Shown here in pieces: positions 44,804 through 54,542 of a DNA stretch of 64,000 nt. This DNA comes from Caulobacter henricii. GTDB lineage: Bacteria > Pseudomonadota > Alphaproteobacteria > Caulobacterales > Caulobacteraceae. The notes under the pieces were generated by a model. It worked only from the letters and a program-made list of their open reading frames with translations. It did not search any database and was not told where the DNA came from. How positions within the stretch are numbered: the first letter of the stretch is position 1; every line of letters begins with the position of its first letter. Where the stretch lies: positions 1,302,001-1,366,000 of the forward strand of contig NZ_CP013002.1 in NCBI RefSeq assembly GCF_001414055.1, read 5' to 3'. The position numbers and the translations under genes were made by a program.

Positions 44804-46060
44804 ATGAAGAGCCTGTATCGCCTTGCGGCCCTCGGTGCCGTCCTGCTGCTGTCGGCCTGCGCATCCCTCGGCGGCGGCATCGGCGGCGAGGGCGGGGGCA
44901 CCCAAAGCCGGCTGACGATCCTGATCTCGAGCGACGGTTTCCGCGCCGACTATCTGGGCCGCGGCGACACGCCGGCCCTCGATGCCCTGGCGGCCGAAGG
45001 CGCACAGGGCGGCATGCGTCCCTCGTTTCCGACCCTGACCTTTCCCAACCACTACACCCTGATCACCGGCAAGCGGCCTGACCGCAATGGCATCGTCAAC
45101 AATGTCATGGAAGACCCGGCCATTCCGGGCGTGCGCTTCTCCATGTCGAACGCCGCCGCCGTACAGGACCCGCGCTGGTGGAGCCAGGCCTTGCCGTTCT
45201 GGGTCTCGGTCGAGCAGCAGGGGATGAAGGCTGCGGCCATGTTCTGGCCCGGCTCGGAAGCCGAGATTGCCGGCGTGCGGCCCTCGCGCTGGATGACCTT
45301 CAATCAGGCCCTGCCGTCCAATGACCGGGTCGATACCCTGCTCGCCTGGCTGGATGATCCCAAGGGGCCGGAGCTGCGGTTCGCCACCCTCTATTTCGAC
45401 GTCGTCGACACCGAGGGCCATCATTATGGCCCGGACTCGCCCGAACGGCGGGTGGCCACCGTCGAGGTCGACCAGGCCGTGGCGCGGCTGGTGGCCGGCC
45501 TGAAGGCGCGCGGCCGGCTGGAGACGACCGATATCGTGCTGGTCGCCGACCATGGCATGGCCTCAGTTCCGCCCAGCCAGCGCTGGCCCCTGGATGATGT
45601 CGTCGATCTCTCCAAGCTCAAGCTGGTCTCCACCGGCGCGGTCGTCGGCCTGACGCCGGTGCCGGGCCATGAGGTCGAGGTCGAGGCGGCCCTGCTCAAG
45701 CCCCTGCCGCATCTGACCTGCTGGAAGAAGGGGCAGATCCCCGAGCGCTATCACTACGGGCGTAATCCGCGCGTGCCGGCCATCGTCTGCCTGTCGGAAA
45801 CCGGCTGGTACGTCACCACCCGCAAGATGATGGAAAAGCCCGGAAAATGGGACCTGCGCGACGGGGGGCAGCATGGCTTCGACCCCTATGACCCGGCCAT
45901 GCGGGCGATGTTCATCGCTCGGGGCCCATCCTTCAAGCCCGGGGTGAAGCTGCCGGATTTCGACAATGTCGATGTCTATCCGCTGCTGGCCCGGGTCTCG
46001 GGCATCAAGCCGGAGAAGGGCGACGGCAGTCTGAAGGTCATAGGGCAGGCGCTGCGCTAG
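44804..46060 (+). CDS. Lipoprotein alkaline-phosphatase-superfamily nucleotide pyrophosphatase/phosphodiesterase
   Basis: A 418-residue protein starting MKSLYRLAALGAVLLLSAC; LLSAC is a lipobox (C19). NPP-type motifs: ISSDGFRADYL (D44, metal), SFPTLTFPNHYTLITGKRP with nucleophile T79, then DVVDTEGHHYGPDS, ADHGM and HGFDPYD as further metal ligands. The family hydrolyses nucleotide pyrophosphate or phosphodiester bonds, here on the periplasmic face. The frame is open 64 codons further upstream, but the signal peptide fixes the start. Divergent from the ABC exporter. Confidence 0.9.
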   Translation: MKSLYRLAALGAVLLLSACASLGGGIGGEGGGTQSRLTILISSDGFRADYLGRGDTPALDALAAEGAQGGMRPSFPTLTFPNHYTLITGKRPDRNGIVNNVMEDPAIPGVRFSMSNAAAVQDPRWWSQALPFWVSVEQQGMKAAAMFWPGSEAEIAGVRPSRWMTFNQALPSNDRVDTLLAWLDDPKGPELRFATLYFDVVDTEGHHYGPDSPERRVATVEVDQAVARLVAGLKARGRLETTDIVLVADHGMASVPPSQRWPLDDVVDLSKLKLVSTGAVVGLTPVPGHEVEVEAALLKPLPHLTCWKKGQIPERYHYGRNPRVPAIVCLSETGWYVTTRKMMEKPGKWDLRDGGQHGFDPYDPAMRAMFIARGPSFKPGVKLPDFDNVDVYPLLARVSGIKPEKGDGSLKVIGQALR

Positions 46061-46085
46061 GCTCCGCTGCCCTGCCTTTTGGACC

Positions 46086-46126
46086 TTGCACAGATAGTTT
46101 CGATATGCGTTAAATATTGTCGATAT
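46086..46126 (+). promoter_or_regulatory. Promoter with two operator-like direct repeats ahead of the VOC-ArsR operon
   Basis: A candidate -35 TTGCAC (46086-46091) and -10 TTAAAT (46110-46115) are overlapped by AGTTTCGATAT (46096-46106) and ATTGTCGATAT (46116-46126). The two 11-mers match at 9 positions and start exactly 20 bp apart, i.e. on the same DNA face. An ArsR regulator gene lies in the same operon, so autorepression is likely. Confidence 0.55.
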
Positions 46127-46143
46127 CCGACAGGAGCGGCGAT

Positions 46144-46602
46144 ATGGCTGACGGGCGTCCCAACCTCATCTCGGCGGTCTGCTACCGCGATCCCAGGGCG
46201 GCGCTCGCCTGGCTGGAAAAGGCCTTCGGCTTCGAACTGGTCTTTCTGGTCGAGGATGCCGAGGGCAATCTCGGCCATTCGGAAATGCGCTTCGGCAATG
46301 CCGCCGTGATGATCGGCAACGAGTGGAGCGACGATCACAAGAGCCCGGCTTCGGTCAGCGGCAAGAACACCCAGACGGTGCACATCCAGCTGAGCGAGGG
46401 CGATCTCGACGCCCATTGTGCGCGGGCCCGGGCGGCGGGCGCTGACATCATCGTCGAGCCCGAGACCCAGTTTTATGGCGACCGCACCTATCGCTGCAAA
46501 GACCCCGAAGGCCACATCTGGACGGTGGCGCGAACCGTCGAGACCGTGTCGGTTGAGGAGATGGAACGCCGCACGGGCCTGAAGATCACGGGGCAAGGGT
46601 GA
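46144..46602 (+). CDS. VOC (glyoxalase/PhnB-like) family protein
   Basis: A 152-residue protein from ATG 46144 with GGAG upstream. Two beta-alpha-beta-beta-beta modules are seen: N-terminal NLISAVCYRDPRAALAWLEKAFGFE and C-terminal YGDRTYRCKDPEGHIWTVA, the usual VOC ending. The substrate is unknown. It is the first gene of a five-gene operon with four-base overlaps and may detoxify or bind the molecule that the operon responds to. Confidence 0.88.
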   Translation: MADGRPNLISAVCYRDPRAALAWLEKAFGFELVFLVEDAEGNLGHSEMRFGNAAVMIGNEWSDDHKSPASVSGKNTQTVHIQLSEGDLDAHCARARAAGADIIVEPETQFYGDRTYRCKDPEGHIWTVARTVETVSVEEMERRTGLKITGQG

Positions 46603-46949
46603 CCGAGGACGATTTTCGCCGCATCGCCCTGTCTCTGCCGGGCGCGATCGAAAGCGCCCACATGGGCACGGCCGATTTCCGTGTCGGGCGCATCTTCGCG
46701 ACCCTGGGCTATCCCGACGCCGCCTATGGCATGGTCAAGCTGACGCCCGACCGCCAGGACATGCTGGTGGCAGCCGAGCCCGCGATCTTTCAACCCGTCA
46801 AGGGTGGGTGGGGTGCCAAGGGGGCGACCTTGCTGTGTCTGGCCGCCTGTGACGAGCCTACGGCGACCGGCGCCCTGACCGCCGCCTGGCGTGGTGTCGC
46901 CTCGAAGACCCAGCTGAAGGCGTTCGATGCCGTCCATGGGCCCGCGTGA
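46599..46949 (+). CDS. MmcQ/YjbR family protein
   Basis: A 116-residue protein from GTG 46599, overlapping the previous stop by four bases. It shows the YjbR pattern: DDFRRIALSLPGAIESAHMG at the N-terminus, DFRVGRIFATLG and a WGAKGATLL strand. These proteins have a double-wing DNA-binding-like fold, but real function is unclear. It is translationally coupled to the VOC and ArsR genes. Confidence 0.9.
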   Translation: MTEDDFRRIALSLPGAIESAHMGTADFRVGRIFATLGYPDAAYGMVKLTPDRQDMLVAAEPAIFQPVKGGWGAKGATLLCLAACDEPTATGALTAAWRGVASKTQLKAFDAVHGPA

Positions 46950-47269
46950 CCGCCTCCATCGATCGCACCCTGAGCGCTCTTGCCGATCCGCACCGTCGCC
47001 GGGTCGTCGATCTGCTGCGGCTGCGACCGCATCGGGCGGGGGAACTGGCCGAAGCGATCGGCCTGACGCCGCCGGCCATGAGCCGCCACCTGCGGGCCCT
47101 GAAACAGTCGGGACTCGTCGAGGAAAGCCATCCCGCCTTTGACGCCCGGGTGCGCGTCTATCATCTGCGACCCGGTCCGATGGACGAGCTGAAGGCCTGG
47201 CTCGAGATCGCCGAGACCCACTGGGTTGACCAGCTGACGGCGCTGAAGGCCCATCTGGAGGGCGAATGA
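46946..47269 (+). CDS. ArsR family winged-helix repressor
   Basis: A 107-residue protein from GTG 46946. Winged HTH with LADPHRRRVVDLLRLRP and the recognition helix TPPAMSRHLRALKQSGLV (about residues 40-57). No Cys-based metal site is visible (no ELCVCDL motif), so it belongs to the ArsR branch that pairs with AHSA1/SRPBCC proteins. Located just before the AHSA1 and MFS genes. It probably binds the direct repeats upstream of the operon. Confidence 0.92.
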   Translation: MTASIDRTLSALADPHRRRVVDLLRLRPHRAGELAEAIGLTPPAMSRHLRALKQSGLVEESHPAFDARVRVYHLRPGPMDELKAWLEIAETHWVDQLTALKAHLEGE

Positions 47270-47772
47270 GCTCGCGCGTTGTTGTCGCCCTGCGCATCAA
47301 GGCCCCGCCGATCCGGGTCTTCGAGGCCTTCACCCGGGAGATCGCAACCTGGTGGCGGCCCAATACCCTGTTCACCTTCACGCCGAGGTCGCCCGGGGTG
47401 ATGGCCTTCGAGGACGGTGAGGGCGGTCTGCGCCTGGTGGAGCGCCTGGCCTCCGGCAAGGTTTTCGAGGTCGGCAGGGTGCGGGCCTGGGAGCCCGGCC
47501 AGCGCCTGGTGGTCGGCTGGCGCCAGGCGACCTTCGCGCCGGGCATGGACACCGAGGTCGAGGTCCGTTTCGAGGCGGTCGAGGACGGCACGCGGGTGAC
47601 GGTAGAGCATCGGGGCTGGGACAGCGTGCCGGCTGAGCATGTGGCGCGCCACAGGTTTCCGGACGGCCTGTTTCTGCGGCGGCATGGCGAATGGTGGCGC
47701 GATCTGCTGGAGGGCCTTGCCGTGGTCGCCCTGGACCGGCAACAAGGGCCGGCAGGGGAGAACGCATCATGA
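47266..47772 (+). CDS. SRPBCC/AHSA1-type ligand-binding protein
   Basis: A 168-residue START/Bet v1-like protein: VVVALRIKAPPIRVFEAFTRE at the N-terminus, WWRPNTLFTF, and the DGTRVTVEHRGWDSVP strand-helix near residue 105. Such proteins form a hydrophobic cavity and commonly sit next to ArsR genes. Overlaps ArsR by four bases and the MFS gene by four bases, implying that they act together, perhaps as sensor or carrier of the exported compound. Confidence 0.9.
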   Translation: MSSRVVVALRIKAPPIRVFEAFTREIATWWRPNTLFTFTPRSPGVMAFEDGEGGLRLVERLASGKVFEVGRVRAWEPGQRLVVGWRQATFAPGMDTEVEVRFEAVEDGTRVTVEHRGWDSVPAEHVARHRFPDGLFLRRHGEWWRDLLEGLAVVALDRQQGPAGENAS

Positions 47773-49016
47773 ATCAGGCCATTTCAGGCGGTCGCCGACA
47801 GGCGGCCCTGGGCTTCATCTTCGTCACGGCCGTGATGGATGTGCTGTCCCTGGGTGTGATGATCCCGGTCCTGCCGGAGCTGGTGAAGCGGTTCAATGGC
47901 GGTGACACGGCCGATGCCGCGGTCTGGAATGTGCTGTTCGCCACCACCTGGGGCGTGATGCAGTTCATCTGCGCGCCGGTCCTGGGCCTGCTGTCCGACC
48001 GGTTCGGCCGTCGCCCGGTGATCCTGACCTCGATCTTCGGCCTCGGCGTGGACTTCCTGTTCATGGCCCTCGCGCCGAACCTCTGGTGGCTGTTCATCGG
48101 ACGGATTCTGAACGGCATGACCGCGGCCAGCTTCTCGACCGCCGGGGCCTATGTGGCGGACGTCACCACGCCTGAAAATCGCGCCAAGGGCTTCGGCCTG
48201 ATGGGCGCGGCCTTCGGGGTCGGCTTTACCTTCGGCCCGGCCCTCGGCGGCTTTCTGTGGCAGTTCGACCATCGCCTGCCGTTCATGGTCTGCGCGGCCC
48301 TGGCCCTGTGCAACTGGCTGTACGGCTATTTCGTGCTGCCGGAATCCCTGCCGCCGGAACGCCGGATCAAGGCGTTCGACTGGAAGAGGGCCAATCCGAT
48401 CGGATCCCTGAACCTGCTCAGGAGCAAGCCCGACCTGCTGGGCCTGGCCGGGGTCGGCTTCCTGTTCCAGCTGGCCCACAACGTCCTGCCGTCGGTGTTC
48501 GTGCTCTATATGGGCTTCCGTTTTCAGTGGTCGCCGCAGGTGATCGGCCTGACCCTGATGGCCAGCGGCATTGCGGGTATCCTGCTGCAGGCCTTTCTGG
48601 TCGGCCGGATCGTCAAGGCGGTCGGCGAGCGCGGCGCTCTGCTGATCGGTCTGCTCTGCGGCTTCGTCGGCTTCCTGATCTATGGCCTGGCCCCGACCAG
48701 CTGGGTCTATCTTTGCGGCCTGCCGATCTTCGCCTTCTCCGGCCTGATCCAGCCCGGCCTGCAGGGACTGATGACCCGTCGCGTCTCGGCGCAGGAACAG
48801 GGCCAACTGCAGGGGGCCAATTCGGCCATGCTGGGCATCACCTCGATCATCGGTCCGACCCTGTACCTGGCCCCGTTCGCCTGGGCGGTCCGGCACGATG
48901 CGACCCTGCACATGCCGGGCCTTCCGGTCCTGATCGCGGCCGTGCTGATGCTGGCGGGTGCAGGACTGGCGTTCCGTTTCGCCCATCCTATCTCAGGCGA
49001 GGCGCGCCCGGCCTGA
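47769..49016 (+). CDS. MFS efflux transporter of the TCR/Tet type
   Basis: A 415-residue protein with twelve hydrophobic segments, started at ATG 47769 overlapping the AHSA1 stop. The motif-A loop GLLSDRFGRRPVIL (about 73-86) lies between helices 2 and 3, and motif C-like GAAFGVGFTFGPALGG is in helix 5, marking a drug/H+ antiporter. The closest named group appears to be TCR/Tet proteins, but the actual substrate cannot be read from sequence. It is the last gene of the ArsR operon. Confidence 0.88.
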   Translation: MNQAISGGRRQAALGFIFVTAVMDVLSLGVMIPVLPELVKRFNGGDTADAAVWNVLFATTWGVMQFICAPVLGLLSDRFGRRPVILTSIFGLGVDFLFMALAPNLWWLFIGRILNGMTAASFSTAGAYVADVTTPENRAKGFGLMGAAFGVGFTFGPALGGFLWQFDHRLPFMVCAALALCNWLYGYFVLPESLPPERRIKAFDWKRANPIGSLNLLRSKPDLLGLAGVGFLFQLAHNVLPSVFVLYMGFRFQWSPQVIGLTLMASGIAGILLQAFLVGRIVKAVGERGALLIGLLCGFVGFLIYGLAPTSWVYLCGLPIFAFSGLIQPGLQGLMTRRVSAQEQGQLQGANSAMLGITSIIGPTLYLAPFAWAVRHDATLHMPGLPVLIAAVLMLAGAGLAFRFAHPISGEARPA

Positions 49017-49109
49017 CCGCCCGTGGCCGGAACGGACACGGCGCGGCCATCAATGCGCCTGAAAGCTCGGCTGATGTCCGGGTTGCTATCAAGGAGACGC
49101 TCCACGCCC

Positions 49110-50543
49110 ATGCGAGCCCATCGCGCTTTGCTTCCCGCCCTGATCCTGCTGGCCGCCTGTTCGCCGCAAGGCCAGTCCAAGGCCCAGGCCATTCCGGACC
49201 TGGCCCAGCCTACCCGCCGTGCGCCCAGTGATCCGGCCTCGATGAAGGCCTCGTTCTCGCCCGTGGTGAAGAAGGCCGCTCCGGCCGTGGTCAATGTCGC
49301 CAGCCGCCGGGTCGTGCGCACCCAGGCGCGGGATCCGTTCTGGGACATGTTCATGGGCGGCGGCGGTGTGCCGCGCGAACAGGTGCAGGGCTCGCTCGGC
49401 TCCGGTGCCATTGTCCGCGCCGACGGGGTGATCATCACCAACCACCACAATATTGATGGCATTGTCGAAGGCCGTGGCGAGATCACGGTCCAGCTGGCCG
49501 ATCGCCGGGAGTTCATCGCCACCGTCCTGCTCGACGATCCGCGCGCCGATCTGGCCGTGCTGAAGATCGACACCAAGGGCGAGCGCCTGCCGGTCATGGC
49601 CATCGACGACCAGGAACAGCTTGAGGTCGGCGATCTGGTCCTGGCCCTGGGCAATCCGTTCGGCGTCGGCCAGACCGTCACCAACGGCATCATCTCGGCC
49701 CTGGCCCGCACCGATGTCGGGGCCGCCGACTTCGGCAGCTACATCCAGACCGACGCCTCGATCAATCCGGGCAATTCCGGCGGGCCCCTGGTCGACATGG
49801 ACGGCGACCTGATCGGCATCAACACCTTCATCATCTCGCGCTCGGGCTCTTCGAGCGGCGTCGGCTTTGCCATACCGGCCGCGGTCGTGCGCCAGGTGGT
49901 CAATGCGGCCCTGGGCGGCGGCCACAGCGTGGTCCGGCCGTGGCTGGGCGTGAAGGGCCAGCCTGTCACCGCCGAGATCGCCCGCTCCCTGGGCATGAGC
50001 GCCCCGCGCGGCGTACTGGTCGCCCAGGTCTATCCCGGCTCATCGGCCGACAAGGCGGGCCTGCAGGACAGCGACGTGATCCTGTCGATCGACGGCAAGG
50101 TGGTGAATGACGAAGGCGGCGGTGCCTTTGCGATCGGAACCCACAAGGTCGGGGATCGCGTGCCGATGGTCATCCGCCGTGGCGAGCGGGAGCAGACCCT
50201 CACGGTTCGTGCCGAGGCCGCGCCGGAAAGCCCGGTCCGTGACGAGAAGACCCTGACCGGACGCAACCCTTTCGACGGGGCCACGGTGCTGAACCTGTCG
50301 CCTGCCGTAGCCCAGGACCTCGGTGTCGATCCCTTTGCCGGCCGGGGCGTTCTGGTCAGCAAGGTCGGGCAGGGCTTCGCCCTGAGCGCCGGCCTGCGAC
50401 CCGGTGACTTCATCCGCGAGGTCAATGGCCGGCCGATCAATACGGTCGCTGACCTGTCGGCCCTGTCCGCCGGCGGTGGCCGCAACTGGACGGTGACCAT
50501 CGAGCGCGGCGGTCAGAGGATCACGGCGCGGTTCAATACCTGA
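49110..50543 (+). CDS. Lipoprotein HtrA/DegP-type serine protease with two PDZ domains
   Basis: A 477-residue protein from ATG 49110; MRAHRALLPALILLAAC has lipobox LLAAC (C17). The trypsin-like domain has catalytic H113 (TNHHNIDG), D147 (DPRADLAVLKI) and S223 (NPGNSGGPL). PDZ1 starts near residue 275 (WLGVKGQPVTAEIARSLGM, GSSADKAGLQDSD), and PDZ2 covers about 375-475 (GVLVSKVGQGFALSAGLRPGD). It probably degrades or holds misfolded envelope proteins. Lipidation is unusual for this family and would tether it to a membrane. Longer upstream starts exist, but the lipobox supports this one. Confidence 0.88.
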   Translation: MRAHRALLPALILLAACSPQGQSKAQAIPDLAQPTRRAPSDPASMKASFSPVVKKAAPAVVNVASRRVVRTQARDPFWDMFMGGGGVPREQVQGSLGSGAIVRADGVIITNHHNIDGIVEGRGEITVQLADRREFIATVLLDDPRADLAVLKIDTKGERLPVMAIDDQEQLEVGDLVLALGNPFGVGQTVTNGIISALARTDVGAADFGSYIQTDASINPGNSGGPLVDMDGDLIGINTFIISRSGSSSGVGFAIPAAVVRQVVNAALGGGHSVVRPWLGVKGQPVTAEIARSLGMSAPRGVLVAQVYPGSSADKAGLQDSDVILSIDGKVVNDEGGGAFAIGTHKVGDRVPMVIRRGEREQTLTVRAEAAPESPVRDEKTLTGRNPFDGATVLNLSPAVAQDLGVDPFAGRGVLVSKVGQGFALSAGLRPGDFIREVNGRPINTVADLSALSAGGGRNWTVTIERGGQRITARFNT

Positions 50544-50567
50544 CATCGGGGCGCGCGAGAGCCCCGT

Positions 50568-50602
50568 GAAGGCCCGGCGCTGCACCGCGTCGGGCCTTCT
50601 TC
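50568..50602 (+). terminator. Terminator-like hairpin after the HtrA gene
   Basis: GAAGGCCCGGCGC / GCGTCGGGCCTTC, a 13-bp stem with one wobble and 6-nt loop TGCACC, followed by a weak TTC-rich tract. A smaller CGGGGC...GCCCCG hairpin lies directly before it. Confidence 0.7.
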
Positions 50603-50639
50603 ATTGGTCAGGGGCCGTGCAGTTTTGTAGACCTGAGTC

Positions 50640-51937
<1,298 letters not shown>

Positions 51938-51941
<4 letters not shown>

Positions 51942-52732
51942 CCTCGCGCCCGCCCCGCCGTCCGCCCCTCGCGCCAAAGCCCAAGGCCTCCGACGCCCCG
52001 ATCGCTCTGACCGAGGACGAGATCGCCTTGGCGCGCTCCTGGGTGATCCATGAGGACGACAGCGTCATCGTCCTGAACAAGCCCGCCGGCCTGTCCAGCC
52101 AGGGCGGCCGCATCCAGGCCCATACCCTGGATGATCTGCTGTGGGCCTTCGCACGCCCCGGACGGCCCCGGCCGCGCCTGATCCACCGGCTGGACCGCGA
52201 CACCTCGGGCGTCATCCTGACGGCCAAGACCAAACCGGGCGCGGCCTTTCTGGGCAAGGCCCTGATGGGCAAGCGCTTCCGCAAATCCTACATGGCCATC
52301 GTCGCGCCGGGCGCACCGGAGCCGAAGGGCGGCATGATCGACAGTCCGCTGCGCCGGGAGTCGATCGGCCGAGAGGCCTATATGCGGGTCTGCGCGCCGG
52401 ACCACCCCGACGCCGAGACGGCTCGCAGCCGCTATCGCACCCTGTCGGCCAATGCGACCGCCGCCCTGGTCGAGCTGTCGCCGGATACCGGCCGCATGCA
52501 CCAGCTAAGGGTCCACATGGCCTCGATCGGCCGGCCGATCTCGGGCGACAGCCGCTATGGCGGAGCCCTGATGCTGGCCGGGACGGCCGTCCCGCGCCTG
52601 ATGCTGCACGCCGCCCAGCTGGTCTTTCCGCATCCGGACGGCGGCGAGCGGCGGATCGCCGCCCCACTGCCCGCCGACATGGTGGCGATGCTGGACCGCC
52701 TTGGCCTGGAGCCGCCGTCGGCGCGCGCCTGA
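51938..52732 (+). CDS. RluA-family pseudouridine synthase without S4 domain
   Basis: A 264-residue protein from ATG 51938. The catalytic motif HRLDRDTSG has nucleophilic D86, and VLNKPAGLSSQG and TGRMHQLRVHMASIG are the other family blocks. The absence of an N-terminal S4 domain suggests an RluA- or TruC-like enzyme acting on tRNA or 23S rRNA; the target cannot be fixed. It is coupled to rarA. Confidence 0.88.
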
Positions 52733-52752
52733 ACCCGGTCCCGTTGGACTGA

Positions 52753-54012
52753 TCAGGCGGCTGTCGCCGTCGACCGCGGGGCTGCGGCTCTGGCTGCGGC
52801 CAGGGGATGCACCGCGCGCAAGGCCGCATGGGTCAGTCCGGCCGTTTCGGCGGCGGCGAAATAGCCCTCGGCAGGCAGGCCCTGCAGCGTGGTCATCGGC
52901 GCAAGGGGCCTGGCGTCGCGGCCGAAGTTCATGATGTCCAGCGCGATCCGCTCCGCCGACCCGGTCAGGTCCGAGGCGTCGAGCACCAGGCCGGCCAGAC
53001 GCGCATCCTTCAGGCCGAGCAGGGCGTCCTTTTCCGCCGGGACCCGGGCGATCACGCCGCGGGTCAGGGCCTTCAGCAGGCCCACGACCTCCAGAAGTCG
53101 TCCCGCAGGCGTTCCCCGCGTGATGTCCACCAGCTCGATCATCACCCCGCCCCGGAGCAGGGCCAGGGACAGGCCCGGCGTACCGGTCAGCATGTCGCGG
53201 CCGCGCTGGGTGCCGAGGGTGCGGAACGAGGCCGGCAGGATCAGGTCCGGGACATTGTTTCCCTGGGCACCGCGCGCGAACAGGGCGGCATATTTCAGGG
53301 TCGCCTCATCGATGAAGGCGATGTCCCGATCCGGCAGGCGGCCCACCGCCCGCATATTGGCCTGACGGCCACTGCCGAGATGGGTCACCACCGGCTCGAT
53401 GCGGATGGCGGTCGTCACATTGCGGCGCAGGCTGATGACATGTTCCAGGGTGAAGTCGACCCGCAGGGCGGCCCCGCTGCCGGTCGTGAAGGCGACCGGA
53501 TTGCGCCGGGCCTCGTCGCTGGCCTCGACCTCGCGCCGGACCGGCGAGCGCTGGGAGTCGCGGCGGGCGCGGGCGGCCAGGACGGTTGCGGCATCGATCT
53601 GGCGGCACACGGCTTCGCCGTTCTCAAGGCCGATGACGGCACTGATGCCCAGGTCATCGGTCTCGACCGAGCCCAGCAGGTGCTTGAGCACATCTTCCAG
53701 AATGCGCACGCTGGTCGCCTGGGCGGCCAGGCCCTGGTCGTTGTTCATGGCGATCAGGAATTCACTGTCCGAAATGCGGGCCCGCATGTCGCTGCGATCC
53801 AGATGTTCGGACAGCTTGCGCTCGACATAGGTCCAGACATCGCCGCGCTTCTGCCCCCACCAGTCGCCGGCCCAGGCCCGGACGGCCTTGACGCTGATGA
53901 CGTTCACGGAGCCGCGCGTAATCAGCTCCGATCCGGCCAGCCGGTGCAGGACCGGGGCAGGCAGGGCCAGACGCTGGGTCAGGTCGTCTTGGTCGTTGGC
54001 GTCGCGGGACAT
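52753..54012 (-). CDS. Unknown protein, possibly with a degenerate GGDEF-like region
   Basis: A 419-residue soluble protein. Residues about 40-115 (VKAVRAWAGDWWGQKRGDVWTYVERKLSEHL, split here, then RISDSEFLIAMNN) resemble the layout of a GGDEF fold whose GG(D/E)EF loop is replaced by SDSEF, so catalytic activity is not expected. The C-terminal half has Leu/Val-rich strands (GVMIELVDITRGTPAGRLLEVVGLLKALTRG, split) weakly reminiscent of an EAL-type barrel without EAL or DDFG motifs. I do not recognise a named family, and the domain reading is tentative. Divergent from crcB; a CtrA-like box lies between them. Confidence 0.6.
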   Translation of the reverse strand: MSRDANDQDDLTQRLALPAPVLHRLAGSELITRGSVNVISVKAVRAWAGDWWGQKRGDVWTYVERKLSEHLDRSDMRARISDSEFLIAMNNDQGLAAQATSVRILEDVLKHLLGSVETDDLGISAVIGLENGEAVCRQIDAATVLAARARRDSQRSPVRREVEASDEARRNPVAFTTGSGAALRVDFTLEHVISLRRNVTTAIRIEPVVTHLGSGRQANMRAVGRLPDRDIAFIDEATLKYAALFARGAQGNNVPDLILPASFRTLGTQRGRDMLTGTPGLSLALLRGGVMIELVDITRGTPAGRLLEVVGLLKALTRGVIARVPAEKDALLGLKDARLAGLVLDASDLTGSAERIALDIMNFGRDARPLAPMTTLQGLPAEGYFAAAETAGLTHAALRAVHPLAAARAAAPRSTATAA

Positions 54013-54057
54013 GGGGCTCGGTTCACATGAGGAGCCCCCAGAGTGTGACTTGCGCGC

Positions 54058-54072
54058 TTAACCTCTCGTTCA
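54058..54072. promoter_or_regulatory. CtrA-box-like sequence
   Basis: TTAA (54058-54061), N7, TTCA (54069-54072) matches the alphaproteobacterial CtrA site TTAA-N7-TTAA at seven of eight positions. It lies 46 bp before the GGDEF-like gene (minus) and 84 bp before crcB (plus). Confidence 0.3.
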
Positions 54073-54155
54073 GAAACAGGGTTTCCCGCTGCGTTCACCT
54101 TGAAGAGGGCACCGCACGACTTGGCGTTCGGCCCCGCTCGGCGCATAAGGAGCCG

Positions 54156-54542
54156 ATGACCAAACTGCTTCTCGTGGCCGCCGGCGGCGCCGTTGGCTCG
54201 GTCGCCCGCTATCTGGTGGGCGTGCAAGCCCTCCGGCTGCTCGGATCGGCTTGGCCTTACGGTACCTTCCTGGTGAATGTGACCGGTGGGTTCCTGATGG
54301 GCGTGCTGGCCTCCTGGCTGGCCCATCGCGGCAATGCCAGCCACGAACCCGTCCGCCTGTTGTTCGCCGTCGGCGTCATGGGCGGCTTCACGACCTTTTC
54401 GGCCTTTTCGCTGGAGACCGCGCTGATGATCCAGAAGCGCGACTACGGCCAGGCCTTCACCTATACCGCTGCCAGCGTGCTTCTGTCCGTGGCGGCCCTT
54501 TACGCGGGGATGTACATCGCCCGCAGGATGTTCGCGGCATGA
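54156..54542 (+). CDS. crcB: CrcB/Fluc fluoride channel
   Basis: A 128-residue inner-membrane protein with four helices, start ATG 54156 after AAGGAG. Fluc features: GGAVGSVARYLVG in helix 1, YGTFLVNVTGGFLMG (Asn and Phe-box region) in helix 2 and GVMGGFTTFSAFSLET (TTFS) in helix 3. It exports F- as a dual-topology dimer. No fluoride riboswitch is recognised upstream. Its stop overlaps the next start by four bases. Confidence 0.95.
   Translation: MTKLLLVAAGGAVGSVARYLVGVQALRLLGSAWPYGTFLVNVTGGFLMGVLASWLAHRGNASHEPVRLLFAVGVMGGFTTFSAFSLETALMIQKRDYGQAFTYTAASVLLSVAALYAGMYIARRMFAA

Noticed and set aside
54013..54155. Possible fluoride riboswitch upstream of crcB
   Set aside because: The conserved crcB-motif core (GGNGAUGG with the matching pseudoknot) is not found; only a normal ribosome site is visible.
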